DNA from: an uncultured Acidimicrobiaceae bacterium
GTDB lineage: Bacteria > Actinomycetota > Acidimicrobiia > Acidimicrobiales > SZUA-35
NCBI GenBank assembly: GCA_947259095.1
Contig: CAMYLA010000058.1
Coordinates: 7,040 to 41,889 of the forward strand
Length of the DNA stretch: 34,850 bases
Direction of reading: 5' to 3'
Below, one piece after another: positions 13,136 to 21,023 of this stretch (position 1 is its first letter; each line of letters starts with the position of its first letter). Both the position numbers and the translations under genes were made by a program. The notes beneath the pieces were generated by a model, which searched no databases, was not told the DNA's origin, and worked only from the letters and a program-made list of their open reading frames with translations.

Positions 13136-14878
13136 ATGAGCGAATCAACGCTGGTCGACACCATCCGGTCGTCCATCATCGGGCGGGATCAAGCCGTGGT
13201 CGGCCCCTTCGGACCGAAGCCGGTCATCTATGCCGACTACACCGCCTCCGGGCGGGCGCTGTCGTTCGTCGAGGACTACATCTCCGAGGTGGTGCTCCCG
13301 CTGTACGCCAACACCCATACCGAGTCGTCGGGGACCGGCCTCCAGACGTCGCGGTTGCGGGAGGAGGCTCGGGCCATCATCGCCCGCAGTGTCGGGGCCG
13401 GCGACGAGCACGCGGTGCTGTTCTGCGGTACGGGCGCCACCGGGGCCATCGCCAAGCTGGTGGCGGTGCTCGGCCTGCGGCTGCCCTCCAACCTGGAGGA
13501 CCGCCACCAGCTGGCACGCCACATCCCGGCCGACGAGCGGCCGGTGGTCTTCGTCGGGCCGTTCGAACACCACTCGAACGAACTGCCGTGGCGGGAGTCG
13601 ATCGCCGACGTCGTCGCCATCGGCGAGGACGCCGACGGACACATCGACCTTGGTGACCTCGAGGCCAACCTGCAGCGGTTCGCCGAACGACCGCTCCTGA
13701 TCGGCTCGTTCTCGGCCGCATCGAACGTGACCGGGATCCTGACCGACACCGGTGCGGTCTCGTCGTTGCTCCATCGATACGGTGCCCTTTCCTTTTGGGA
13801 CTATGCGGCGGCGGGGCCCTACGTCGAGATCAACATGGGCAGCTCGGAGGAGGGTGAGGACCACCTCGACGCCATCTTCGTGTCGCCCCACAAGTTCATC
13901 GGCGGCCCCGGCACCCCGGGTCTCCTGGTTGCCAGGCGGGAGTTGTTCACCAACCGGGTCCCGGCGGTGCCGGGAGGTGGCACGGTCACCTACGTGAACC
14001 CGGACCAGCACGACTACGCCACCGACGTCGAGATCAGGGAGGAGGGCGGCACCCCCGACATCATCGGCTCGATCAGGGCCGGCCTGGTGTTCCAGCTCAA
14101 GGGCGCGGTCGGGTCCGACGAGATCGAGCGGCGGGAGACGCGGTTGCTGCGCCGAGCCATCCAGTCGTGGCGGGCGGTCCCCAACATCGACATCCTGGGC
14201 AACCTCGACGCCGACCGGCTCTCGATCCTCTCGTTCGTCATCGGCGACCCTGGCGACCCAGAGGAACATAATGGTGGGGCCGCAACCGGGCCGAGGCGAT
14301 TCCTCCACCACAACTTCGTTGTGGCGGTGCTCAACGACGTGTTCGGGATACAGGCCCGCGGCGGCTGCTCGTGCGCCGGGCCGTACGGCCATCGCCTGCT
14401 GGGGATCGACATCGAGCGATCCCACCGATTCCAGGAGGCCGTCGGCCGGGGCTGCGAGGGCATCAAGCCCGGCTGGGTACGGGTCAACTTCAACTACTTC
14501 ATCGACGACGAGACCGCCGACTACATCATCGGCGCGGTCGAGCTGGTGGCCAAGCTCGGTCTGGCCGTGCTGCCCTACTACCGATTCGAGCCGTCGACCG
14601 GGCTGTGGACCCACCGCGACGGCGCCGTCCAGCCACCGTTCTCGCTGGAGAACGTTCGCTATGTGGCCGGGGTGATGGTCCACGAGGCCCTGGAGGAGGC
14701 GGCGCCCACCGCACCATCGCTGCCCCGGTACCTGGCCTGGGCCGGGGAGTGGCTGGAGCAGCTGGCCCGGGAACGGCCGATCCCCCTCGACCCACCGGAC
14801 GAGGGTGACGACTTCGAGGGTCTGCGCTGGTTCCCCTACCCGGCCGACGTGGAGCCGGTGCCGATCGACGCCGACTGA
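13136..14878 (+). CDS. PLP-dependent class V aminotransferase (cysteine desulfurase-like)
   Basis: The 580-residue enzyme belongs to the aminotransferase class V / SufS-NifS superfamily (fold type I). Visible landmarks are the N-terminal YADYTASGR segment (32-40), HTESSGTG (61-68), FCGTGATGA (96-104), EHHSNELPWR (144-153), the PLP-ring Asp222 in WDYAA, and the Schiff-base Lys253 in SPHKFIGGPGTPG. A Gly-Gly-Cys-Ser-Cys-Ala-Gly-Pro loop (Cys411 and Cys413) sits where desulfurases carry their catalytic Cys, so removal of sulfur (or selenium) from cysteine-like substrates is possible. It is about 150 residues longer than SufS; the extra length is mostly C-terminal. No Suf or Isc partner genes lie nearby, so housekeeping Fe-S assembly is unlikely to be its main job. 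The ATG is supported by the -10 box 6 nt upstream. The substrate cannot be told from sequence. Confidence 0.85.
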   Translation: MSESTLVDTIRSSIIGRDQAVVGPFGPKPVIYADYTASGRALSFVEDYISEVVLPLYANTHTESSGTGLQTSRLREEARAIIARSVGAGDEHAVLFCGTGATGAIAKLVAVLGLRLPSNLEDRHQLARHIPADERPVVFVGPFEHHSNELPWRESIADVVAIGEDADGHIDLGDLEANLQRFAERPLLIGSFSAASNVTGILTDTGAVSSLLHRYGALSFWDYAAAGPYVEINMGSSEEGEDHLDAIFVSPHKFIGGPGTPGLLVARRELFTNRVPAVPGGGTVTYVNPDQHDYATDVEIREEGGTPDIIGSIRAGLVFQLKGAVGSDEIERRETRLLRRAIQSWRAVPNIDILGNLDADRLSILSFVIGDPGDPEEHNGGAATGPRRFLHHNFVVAVLNDVFGIQARGGCSCAGPYGHRLLGIDIERSHRFQEAVGRGCEGIKPGWVRVNFNYFIDDETADYIIGAVELVAKLGLAVLPYYRFEPSTGLWTHRDGAVQPPFSLENVRYVAGVMVHEALEEAAPTAPSLPRYLAWAGEWLEQLARERPIPLDPPDEGDDFEGLRWFPYPADVEPVPIDAD

Positions 14879-14929
14879 CCCGGTGGAACCTGGCGAGCTC
14901 GAACGGCCGGGGCGACAAGGCCCGTAACC

Positions 14930-16222
14930 TCAGCGGCCGAGCAGCCCCATCCGGCCGGCCTCCCGGGTCAGCCAGTCACGGTGATGGGGGGCGGCGACGG
15001 CGATCAGCGCCTCGGCCCGCTCGTCGAGGGTTCGCCCCTGCAGCTCGGCGACACCGTGCTCGGTGACCACGTTGTCGACGGTGTTCTTCATCGTGGTCAC
15101 CACCGCCCCGGTTCGCAGGGTCGGGGCGATCCGGCTGAACCGGCCGCCCCCGGTGGTGGAGCGGAGCACGACGAAGGCGTCGCCGCCGTCGGAGTACTGG
15201 GCTCCTCTGGCGAAGTCGGCCTGTCCCCCGCTGCCAGACCAGTACGTGGTGCCCAGTGTCTCCGAGGCGCACTGGCCGAACAGGTCGACCTCCAGCGTGG
15301 CGTTGATCGACACGAAGTTCGGTTCCAGGCCGATGTTGCGGGGATCGTTGACCTCGTCGACCGGGAGGAACTGCACCGCATCGTTGTGATCGCAGAAGTC
15401 GTACAGCCGGCGGGAGCCGAGGGCGAAGGTGGTGACGATGCGACCCCGGTTTGCCGCCTTTCGGATCCCGGTCACCACGCCGGCCTCCACCAGGTCGATG
15501 ACCGGGTCGGAGAGCAGCTCGGTGTGGACCCCGAGATCCCGATGGTCCTCGAGCAGCCGGGCCACCTCGGAGGGGATCGAGCCGATGCCGAGCTGGATGG
15601 TGGCCCCGTCGACCACCCGCTCGGCCACCAACTCGGCGATGGCCCGGTCCTCGGGCCGCACCTTCGGGGGTTCGGTCTCGATCAGGTCGTAGTCCACCTC
15701 ACACCAGCCGGCCACCTCACTGACGTGGATCCGGTTGGCCCCGTGGGTCCGGGGCATCCTGGCGTTGACCTCGAGCAGGAACGGCACCCGGCCGATCATC
15801 GCCGCCACATAGTCGGCGCTGACCCCGAGGCTGAAGTAGCCAAGTGAGTCCGGCGCGCTGGCCGCCGCCAGCACCACCGCCGGGTTCTTGGCCAGGAGGA
15901 ACTGGGGGATCTCACTGAAGTTGGCCGGGGCGAAATGGCAGCCCCCGGCATGGAACGCCGGCCTGGTCACATGGGACAGGAACCACGAGACGTGATCGAG
16001 CCGGCCCCGATAGGCACCATGGAGATAGGGCCGGTCACGCAGGGCGTGCATCTGGTGAACCCGCACGCCGGTGAGTCGCTCGGCGTTGGCCTCCAGCTCG
16101 TCGAGCAGTTCGACCGGCTCACCGTTGGCGATGGGTACCACGATGTCGGCGTCCGTTTCCAGGCCGCCGACGAGCTCGTCGACCAATTCGGACACGGGCC
16201 GGGGGCCTCGGGGAACACTCAT
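14930..16222 (-). CDS. Acetyl-CoA hydrolase / CoA-transferase family protein
   Basis: The 430-residue protein matches the family of acetyl-CoA hydrolases, succinyl-CoA:acetate transferases and 4-hydroxybutyrate CoA-transferases, with the usual length. Landmarks are HFAPANFSEIP (96-106), LGIGSIPSEV (211-220), the catalytic-type Glu235 in GVHTELLSDP, and the glycine loop GSGGQADFARGAQ in the C-terminal half that contacts CoA. These enzymes move CoA between short acids through a glutamyl-CoA thioester in the cytoplasm. The exact acid pair cannot be told from sequence. The gene lies 45 nt downstream of thymidine phosphorylase on the same strand but has its own -10-like box, and it converges with the aminotransferase gene. 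Confidence 0.88.
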   Translation of the reverse strand: MSVPRGPRPVSELVDELVGGLETDADIVVPIANGEPVELLDELEANAERLTGVRVHQMHALRDRPYLHGAYRGRLDHVSWFLSHVTRPAFHAGGCHFAPANFSEIPQFLLAKNPAVVLAAASAPDSLGYFSLGVSADYVAAMIGRVPFLLEVNARMPRTHGANRIHVSEVAGWCEVDYDLIETEPPKVRPEDRAIAELVAERVVDGATIQLGIGSIPSEVARLLEDHRDLGVHTELLSDPVIDLVEAGVVTGIRKAANRGRIVTTFALGSRRLYDFCDHNDAVQFLPVDEVNDPRNIGLEPNFVSINATLEVDLFGQCASETLGTTYWSGSGGQADFARGAQYSDGGDAFVVLRSTTGGGRFSRIAPTLRTGAVVTTMKNTVDNVVTEHGVAELQGRTLDERAEALIAVAAPHHRDWLTREAGRMGLLGR

Positions 16223-16229
16223 CCTCCGA

Positions 16230-16235
16230 AGGCTA
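16230..16235 (-). promoter_or_regulatory. -10 box of the CoA-transferase gene (leaderless)
   Basis: TAGCCT on the minus strand ends 7 nt before the ATG at 16222, the spacing of a leaderless actinobacterial promoter. A GGAGG directly abuts the ATG, which is too close to act as a ribosome-binding site. No good -35 box is visible. Confidence 0.4.
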
Positions 16236-16267
16236 CTGGCTGCACCGGGGGGCGGTTCGACCCGGGA

Positions 16268-17542
16268 TCACGGGCCAACCGTCAGCTCGACCCGGGGCGG
16301 TCGTTCGATCGGGTCCGGCCCGATCCGGGCCGCACCGGCCAGGGCCTCGGCCGCCGACTCGAATCGGGCCTGGTCCTCGGTGTGCAGTTCGAACAGCGGT
16401 TGCCCGGCCGACACCCGGTCGCCGATGGCGGCCAGGCACAACACCCCGGCGGTCGGGCTCACGTCATCGGTCTTGCGGGTCCGCCCCGCCCCCAGCCGCC
16501 AGGCCGCAACGCCGACCGCCCGGGCCTCGATGCCCTGGAGGTGGCCGTCGACCGTGGCCGTGATCCGCCGCCGATGGGATGCCTGGGGCAGCCCGGCGGA
16601 CAGGTCGCCGCCCTGGGCGGTGATCATGCGGTGGAACACCTCCGATGCCTCACCGGAGCCGAGCATCGCGGCCGGGTCGGCGTCGATCCCCACCAGGCGA
16701 AGCATCTCTTCGGCCAGCGCCAGGGTCAGTTCGACGACGTCTGGCGGGCCACCACCGGCCAGCACCTCGAGCGCCTCGGCCACCTCGAGGGCGTTGCCGG
16801 CCGCTCGACCCAGCACATCATCCATGCCGGTGATCAGAGCCGACGTCGTGACACCGTGGTCACGGCCGAGGCCGACCATCGTCTCGGCCAGCATCACGGC
16901 GTCGGCCTTCGATGCCATGAACGCCCCGGACCCGACCTTCACGTCCAGAACCAGCGATCCGGTGCCCTCGGCGATCTTCTTCGACATGATCGAGCTGGCG
17001 ATCAGCGGGATCGACTCGATCGTGCCGGTGATGTCACGGAGGGCGTAGAGCTTTCGATCGGCCGGGGCCAGGTCGGCCGAGGCGCCGGCGATCACACCGC
17101 CGATGGTGTTGAGCTGATCGATCATCTGCTCCGGGCTGAGCTCCGCCCGCCAGCCGGGGATCGCCTCCAGCTTGTCGAGCGTGCCACCGGTGTGGCCGAG
17201 GCCCCGGCCCGAGAGTTGGGGCACGGCGGCGCCGCAGGCTGCGACCAGCGGCACCAGGATGAGCGAGATCTTGTCGCCGACGCCACCGGTCGAGTGCTTG
17301 TCAACCGCCGGTCGGTCCAGCCCGGACAGGTCGAGTCGGGTGCCGGAGTCGATCATGGCCGAGGTCCACCGGGACAGCTCGTCGGGGGTCATGCCGTTGA
17401 AGAAGATGGCCATGGCCAGGGCCGCGGCCTGCTCGTCGGCCACGGCGTCGCCGGCGGCGTAGCGGGAGATGAACCAGTCGATCTGTTCCGCGGTGAGCGA
17501 CCCACCATCACGCTTGGTGACGATGACCTCCAGCGGCGTCAT
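16268..17542 (-). CDS. deoA: Thymidine (pyrimidine-nucleoside) phosphorylase
   Basis: The 424-residue enzyme splits thymidine or deoxyuridine with phosphate into base and deoxyribose 1-phosphate in the cytoplasm (nucleoside salvage). The family signature SGRGLGHTGGTLDKLEAIPG is complete at 111-130. The phosphate-binding KHSTGGVGDK (82-91), the RDITGTIESIPLI segment and SSIMSKKIAEG with the substrate-contacting Arg/Ser/Lys residues are present. The C-terminal domain has the usual GRTRKTDDVSPTAG region. Length is normal. The ATG at 17542 overlaps the stop of the universal stress protein gene (ATGA, 17539-17542), so the two are co-translated. Whether the enzyme prefers thymidine only or also uridine cannot be decided from sequence. 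Confidence 0.93.
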   Translation of the reverse strand: MTPLEVIVTKRDGGSLTAEQIDWFISRYAAGDAVADEQAAALAMAIFFNGMTPDELSRWTSAMIDSGTRLDLSGLDRPAVDKHSTGGVGDKISLILVPLVAACGAAVPQLSGRGLGHTGGTLDKLEAIPGWRAELSPEQMIDQLNTIGGVIAGASADLAPADRKLYALRDITGTIESIPLIASSIMSKKIAEGTGSLVLDVKVGSGAFMASKADAVMLAETMVGLGRDHGVTTSALITGMDDVLGRAAGNALEVAEALEVLAGGGPPDVVELTLALAEEMLRLVGIDADPAAMLGSGEASEVFHRMITAQGGDLSAGLPQASHRRRITATVDGHLQGIEARAVGVAAWRLGAGRTRKTDDVSPTAGVLCLAAIGDRVSAGQPLFELHTEDQARFESAAEALAGAARIGPDPIERPPRVELTVGP

Positions 17543-18417
17543 GTGACCCCGGTGACCAGGACCGGCTGCTCGGCACGGGACACCAGGCCCATGGCGATGC
17601 TGCTCATCGATCGGCGGCTGGTGTCGGTCCGGCTGCGGCTGCCGACCACGATGAAGCCGGCGTGGTGCCGGTCGGCGAAGGAGGAGATGGCGTCGACCGG
17701 GCTGTTGCTCTGCACCACCTCCCAGCGGGCGCCGATCTCGCGGTCGAGCTGTTCTGCCAGCTCCTGGAGGACTCCGGTGGTGTTCTGGTGGAGGTCGTCG
17801 CCGGCAAGGGGTTCGGGGACCACCCGGACGATCCACAGCCGGTGGCCGGAGGCCCGGGCCAGGCTCACCGCCGAGTCGAGGGCGATTCGGGACGAGGCCG
17901 AGCCGTCGAACCCGACCACGATCTCACCCTCCGGCTTGCGTCTCACCACATTCGGTCCGAGCAGCAGCACCGGCACCTCGGCCAGGTGGACCAATTCCTC
18001 GGCCACCGAGTTCTTGAAGCTCCAGGCGTCGGCGTTGTCGGTGGACAGCACCGCCAGCGATCGGGGATCGAGGTGGCCGGCGATGACCGCGCCGGGGCGA
18101 TCGCCGTGCAGGATCTCGCCGGTCACGGCCAGCGACGGGTACCGCGAGCTCATGTCGGCAACGACGGCATGGGGGAGGCCGGCCGCCACGTCGCCCGGCT
18201 CAGCGGCGCCGCCCGGTGCGTCCTGCGATCCGGTGGAGGTGTCGGCCCCGGTGGCCACGTGGATGACATGGACCGGAAGGCTCCACCGCTCGGCCAGCCA
18301 CACCACCAGTGGCATCGCCCGGTCGTGGTACGAACCTGGACCGACCGGCAGCACCAGTCGCTCCAGGGGCCGGCCGGGCCGGAATGAGGGGGCGGCCACC
18401 GTCGGTTCCTGCTCCAT
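17539..18417 (-). CDS. Universal stress protein with two UspA domains
   Basis: The 292-residue protein has two UspA-like domains (about 18-150 and 160-290). The second starts with VVGFDGSASSRIALDSAV and contains VVGSRSRTDTSRRSMSSIAMGLV, a partly degenerate version of the ATP-binding GxxGx9G(S/T) loop. The first domain is more divergent and lacks a clear loop. The ATG at 18417 was chosen over an upstream in-frame start at 18456 because AAGGAG lies at 18426-18431, 8 nt from it. The stop overlaps the thymidine phosphorylase start, an unusual pairing that suggests nucleoside salvage is switched on under stress conditions (inference). Confidence 0.85.
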   Translation of the reverse strand: MEQEPTVAAPSFRPGRPLERLVLPVGPGSYHDRAMPLVVWLAERWSLPVHVIHVATGADTSTGSQDAPGGAAEPGDVAAGLPHAVVADMSSRYPSLAVTGEILHGDRPGAVIAGHLDPRSLAVLSTDNADAWSFKNSVAEELVHLAEVPVLLLGPNVVRRKPEGEIVVGFDGSASSRIALDSAVSLARASGHRLWIVRVVPEPLAGDDLHQNTTGVLQELAEQLDREIGARWEVVQSNSPVDAISSFADRHHAGFIVVGSRSRTDTSRRSMSSIAMGLVSRAEQPVLVTGVT

Positions 18418-18612
18418 CGTGCACTCTCCTTCGTCGCAGCCGGGTCCCGGCCCCATCGTTCATCCAAAACAGTGCCTCAGCCGACGGCCAGAGGCCAAGG
18501 TCCCCCGCACCGGTCGGCCATGGCGGTCCAGCGGGCTCGGCCCGCAGCCACGGCGCAGGGTCGGCCCGGGTGAACCTACCGGCCAGGGCCGACCGGCGCC
18601 ACCATCATCGAG

Positions 18613-18683
18613 TACCGCCACCGGCCAACCGGGGGCCAGACTGTACTGCCGCCGGCCGACCGGGGGCCAGACTGTACCGCCAC
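18613..18683. repeat. 31-bp tandem repeat, 2.3 copies, upstream of the hydratase gene
   Basis: Unit 1 is 18613-18643 and unit 2 is 18644-18674, differing at 3 of 31 positions; 9 nt of a third unit follow (18675-18683). Each unit contains the shared core ACCGGGGGCCAGACTGTAC, which runs across the unit border. The array ends two nt before a possible -35 box of the gene at 18721. It could be a double operator or simple slippage. With only two full adjoining units and no spacers it is not a CRISPR. Confidence 0.75.
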
Positions 18684-18685
18684 CT

Positions 18686-18714
18686 GTGAAGCGACGGCCG
18701 TTCTATGGCATGCT
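18686..18714 (+). promoter_or_regulatory. Possible leaderless promoter of the catabolic genes
   Basis: GTGAAG (18686-18691), a 17-nt spacer and CATGCT (18709-18714) resemble -35/-10 boxes. The -10-like box ends 6 nt before the GTG at 18721, as in other leaderless genes here. Agreement with consensus is only moderate. Confidence 0.35.
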
Positions 18715-18720
18715 CGACCG

Positions 18721-19515
18721 GTGCCGATGACCGAGGAGCAACGTCGCCAAGCCGCCGCAGACCTTTTCGAGGCCGAACTGACCAGGCGATGGATCGAACC
18801 GATCACCCTGAGCTATGACGGCGCCGACATCGCCGACGCCTATGCCATCGGCCAGTACGTGACCGAGGCCAAGGTGGCGGCAGGCCGGGTGGTCAAGGGC
18901 CACAAGGTCGGCCTGACCTCCAAGGCGATGCGGTCGACCACCGGCGCCACCGAGCCGGACTACGGCACCCTGTTCGACAACTGGTTCCTCGATGAGGGCA
19001 CCAGGGTGTCGATGAGCACGATGAACCGGCCCCTGGTGGAGATCGAGCTGGTGTTCGTGCTCGGCAGCAACCTCGGCGGACCCGATGTCAACGCGGTCGA
19101 CGTGCTGAACGCCACCGACTACGTGCTCCCGGCCATCGAGGTGGTCGACAGCCGATTCTCGAAATCGGGCAAGGCGGGGGTGGTCGACAGCATTGCCGAC
19201 GCCGCATCGTGCGGTTTCATCATGGTCGGTGGCAACCCCCGGAGCCTGGCAGACATCGACCCCCGGTACGTGGCCGGCGCCCTCTACAAGAACGGTGAGG
19301 TGGAGGAATCCGGGACCGCAGCGGCGGTGATGGGCAACCCGGTCAACTCGGTGGCCTGGCTGGCCCGCAAGCTCGACGAGTTCGGGGTCGAGATGCAGGC
19401 CGGGCACACCGTGCTGTCCGGCTCGTTCATCCGGGCCCACCCGATGGCGGTCGGCGATTCCTTCGTTGCCGACTACGGCGACCTGGGTCAGATCAGTTTC
19501 GGCGTCGTCGAGTAG
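18721..19515 (+). CDS. 2-keto-4-pentenoate hydratase family protein (MhpD/HpaH type)
   Basis: The 264-residue enzyme matches the hydratases that add water to 2-hydroxypenta-2,4-dienoate-like products of aromatic meta-cleavage (MhpD, HpaH) and the related 4-oxalocrotonate decarboxylases. GHKVGLTSKAM (60-70), EPDYG (78-82), the metal-binding Glu107 and Glu109 in VEIELVFVL, Glu140 in AIEVVDSR and a C-terminal LSGSF segment are present. Counting from the GTG at 18721 puts the three Glu residues in register with those of E. coli MhpD as I recall it; an ATG two codons later is the alternative start. It is the first of four rightward genes that look like aromatic or cyclic acid breakdown. Hydration rather than decarboxylation is the more likely activity but is not proven by sequence. 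Confidence 0.85.
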   Translation: MPMTEEQRRQAAADLFEAELTRRWIEPITLSYDGADIADAYAIGQYVTEAKVAAGRVVKGHKVGLTSKAMRSTTGATEPDYGTLFDNWFLDEGTRVSMSTMNRPLVEIELVFVLGSNLGGPDVNAVDVLNATDYVLPAIEVVDSRFSKSGKAGVVDSIADAASCGFIMVGGNPRSLADIDPRYVAGALYKNGEVEESGTAAAVMGNPVNSVAWLARKLDEFGVEMQAGHTVLSGSFIRAHPMAVGDSFVADYGDLGQISFGVVE

Positions 19516-19585
19516 AACCGACCGAGCCGGTCCGGGCTCCGACGCACCACAAGGGACTTCCACAACAGAAAGCGAGCACCCGGCC

Positions 19586-20311
19586 ATGGCCGACGAAAGC
19601 ACCCGACCGTTCGAGCTGACCGACGAGATCCGGCGGAAGTTCAACGCCGTCTCCACCGCCACCCTGGCCGGTCAGATGCAACGCCGCGGTATGCGGAACT
19701 CATTCCTCAACGGGCTCAAACCACTCAAGTCGGGCCAGCGCCTGCTTGGCTACGCCCACACCCTGCGCTACGTGCCCCGGCGGGAGGACTTCGAGAAGCG
19801 CAGCTCGGGACCGAACGCCCAACGCCGGGCGGTGGAATCGATCGAGCCGGAGGAGGTCCTCATCGTGGAGGCCCGGGGCGAACCGGATGCGGGGACGATC
19901 GGCGACATCTTCACCATGCGGTTGCTCAAACGAGGCGGCACCGGCTTCATCACCGACGGTGCACTGCGCGACACGCCGGCCATCGCCGAGATCGACGTGC
20001 CGGTGTACCACCTGTCATCGCACGCCGCCACGCTGGGTCGGCTCCACACCCCGCTGGATCACCAGATCCCCATCGTCTGCGCCGGGGTGACGGTGTTCCC
20101 CGGTGACATCATCGTCGGCGACGGTGAAGGGGCGGTGGTGATCCCGGCCCTGCTGGCCGAGGAGGTGGCGAACGACGCCCACGCCCAGGAGCTGCAAGAG
20201 GAGTGGGCCATCGAGCGGGTGGCCGACGGGGAATCCAGCATCGGGGTGTTCCCGATCGCCAAGGAGCGTCGCCCCGAGTTCGAGGCCTGGCTGGCCAACC
20301 GGCCGGACTGA
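19586..20311 (+). CDS. RraA-like / HMG aldolase family protein
   Basis: The 241-residue protein belongs to the RraA-like superfamily, which includes 4-hydroxy-4-methyl-2-oxoglutarate (HMG) and 4-carboxy-4-hydroxy-2-oxoadipate aldolases. The phosphate- and metal-site motif is visible: GD (106-107), then GFITDGALRD with Arg128-Asp129, and a downstream DGEGAVVIP strand. An insertion rich in Arg and Glu near 60-80 is unlike RraA itself. The start is the ATG at 19586. No strong ribosome-binding site precedes it, and it lies 70 nt after the hydratase stop. With a hydratase just upstream, an aldolase that cleaves the hydrated oxo-acid to pyruvate plus an aldehyde or acid makes chemical sense (inference). 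A role as RNase E inhibitor is unlikely in this context. Confidence 0.82.
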   Translation: MADESTRPFELTDEIRRKFNAVSTATLAGQMQRRGMRNSFLNGLKPLKSGQRLLGYAHTLRYVPRREDFEKRSSGPNAQRRAVESIEPEEVLIVEARGEPDAGTIGDIFTMRLLKRGGTGFITDGALRDTPAIAEIDVPVYHLSSHAATLGRLHTPLDHQIPIVCAGVTVFPGDIIVGDGEGAVVIPALLAEEVANDAHAQELQEEWAIERVADGESSIGVFPIAKERRPEFEAWLANRPD

Positions 20312-20428
20312 GCGTCGATCCGGCCCGGTCATCGGCCTGCGAACCTCGGCCCGATTCCCGGCCCGTCGACCCTGGCTCTACGATGGGGTTGCCAACACGC
20401 CGCCGAATCCGACCAAGGGGGCACCGAC

Positions 20429-20992
20429 ATGTCCGACACCCAGCGCAAGCGGACCACCGCCGTCACGCCACGGGGGCTCAACCACCTCGTGCTGAACGTT
20501 CGGGACATGGAGGAGTCGCACCATTTCTGGTCGGAGCTGCTCGGCTTCGAGATGGTTGGCAAGCTCAAACCGGGACCGAACGACACGCCGATCAACATGC
20601 AGTTCTACAGCGGGGTGGTCGACGAGGTCAGCCATCACGACATCGCGCTGGTGGAGCGGGAGGGCCTGGCGGAACCGCCGGAGCAGTGGAGCATGTTCAA
20701 AGGGTCGTCGGCGGTCAACCACATCGCCGTCACCTATCCCGACCGGGAGTCGTGGATGGAACAGGTTGAGTTCCTCAAGGACAACGGCGTGAAGATCAAC
20801 GTGCGGATCGACCACGGGATGACCCACAGCGTCTACATCAACGACCCGAACGGTTACGGCGTCGAGGTCCTGTACGACCTGCCCGAGGAGGTGTGGCGCC
20901 ATGACATCGACGGTGCCCTCAACTACGCAGTCGTGCTCCCCGACGACGAGCACCTGCCGGACTCGACCGACTACGTGAGCGACTTCGGTTGA
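20429..20992 (+). CDS. VOC-fold protein, extradiol dioxygenase-like
   Basis: The 187-residue protein contains two beta-alpha-beta-beta-beta modules of the vicinal oxygen chelate fold (about 15-75 and 94-150). Metal ligands expected for a 2-His-1-carboxylate site are visible: His19 (LNHLVLNV), His98 (VNHIAVTY) and Glu146 (GVEVLYD), plus a HH pair at 69-70. An NDPNGYGVE segment is typical of catechol 2,3-dioxygenase and glyoxalase relatives. It is shorter than classical catechol dioxygenases (about 300 residues), so it may be a one-repeat type I enzyme that works as a dimer. The start ATG has AAGGGGG at 20415-20421, and a weak -10-like TACGAT lies at 20379-20384, so it may also be transcribed alone. 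Position after a hydratase and aldolase suggests ring cleavage. Substrate is unknown. Confidence 0.8.
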   Translation: MSDTQRKRTTAVTPRGLNHLVLNVRDMEESHHFWSELLGFEMVGKLKPGPNDTPINMQFYSGVVDEVSHHDIALVEREGLAEPPEQWSMFKGSSAVNHIAVTYPDRESWMEQVEFLKDNGVKINVRIDHGMTHSVYINDPNGYGVEVLYDLPEEVWRHDIDGALNYAVVLPDDEHLPDSTDYVSDFG

Positions 20993-21011
20993 ACCGGCCG
21001 CAGACCGCGGC

Positions 21012-21017
21012 CATGAT
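21012..21017 (+). promoter_or_regulatory. Possible -10 box before the molybdenum hydroxylase gene
   Basis: CATGAT ends 6 nt before the GTG at 21024 and there is no Shine-Dalgarno sequence, so leaderless transcription is possible. The gene could equally be read through from the VOC gene 31 nt upstream. Confidence 0.3.
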
Positions 21018-21023
21018 CCTCTC

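Larger units (their letters stand above)
18418..18720. other. Divergent intergenic region with tandem repeat
   Basis: This 303-nt stretch separates the leftward universal stress protein operon from the rightward catabolic genes. It contains the AAGGAG site of the left gene, a 2.3-copy 31-bp tandem repeat (18613-18683) and a possible leaderless promoter for the right genes (18686-18714). No credible protein-coding frame or T-tailed hairpin is seen in it. Confidence 0.5.

Noticed and set aside
18613..18683. CRISPR array
   Set aside because: The units are directly adjoining, with no unique spacers, only two full copies, and no cas genes.
15935..18730. 931-codon plus-strand open frame opposite deoA and the stress protein
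   Set aside because: The opposite strand holds well-recognised enzymes with intact motifs; the frame has low-complexity composition and no family signal.
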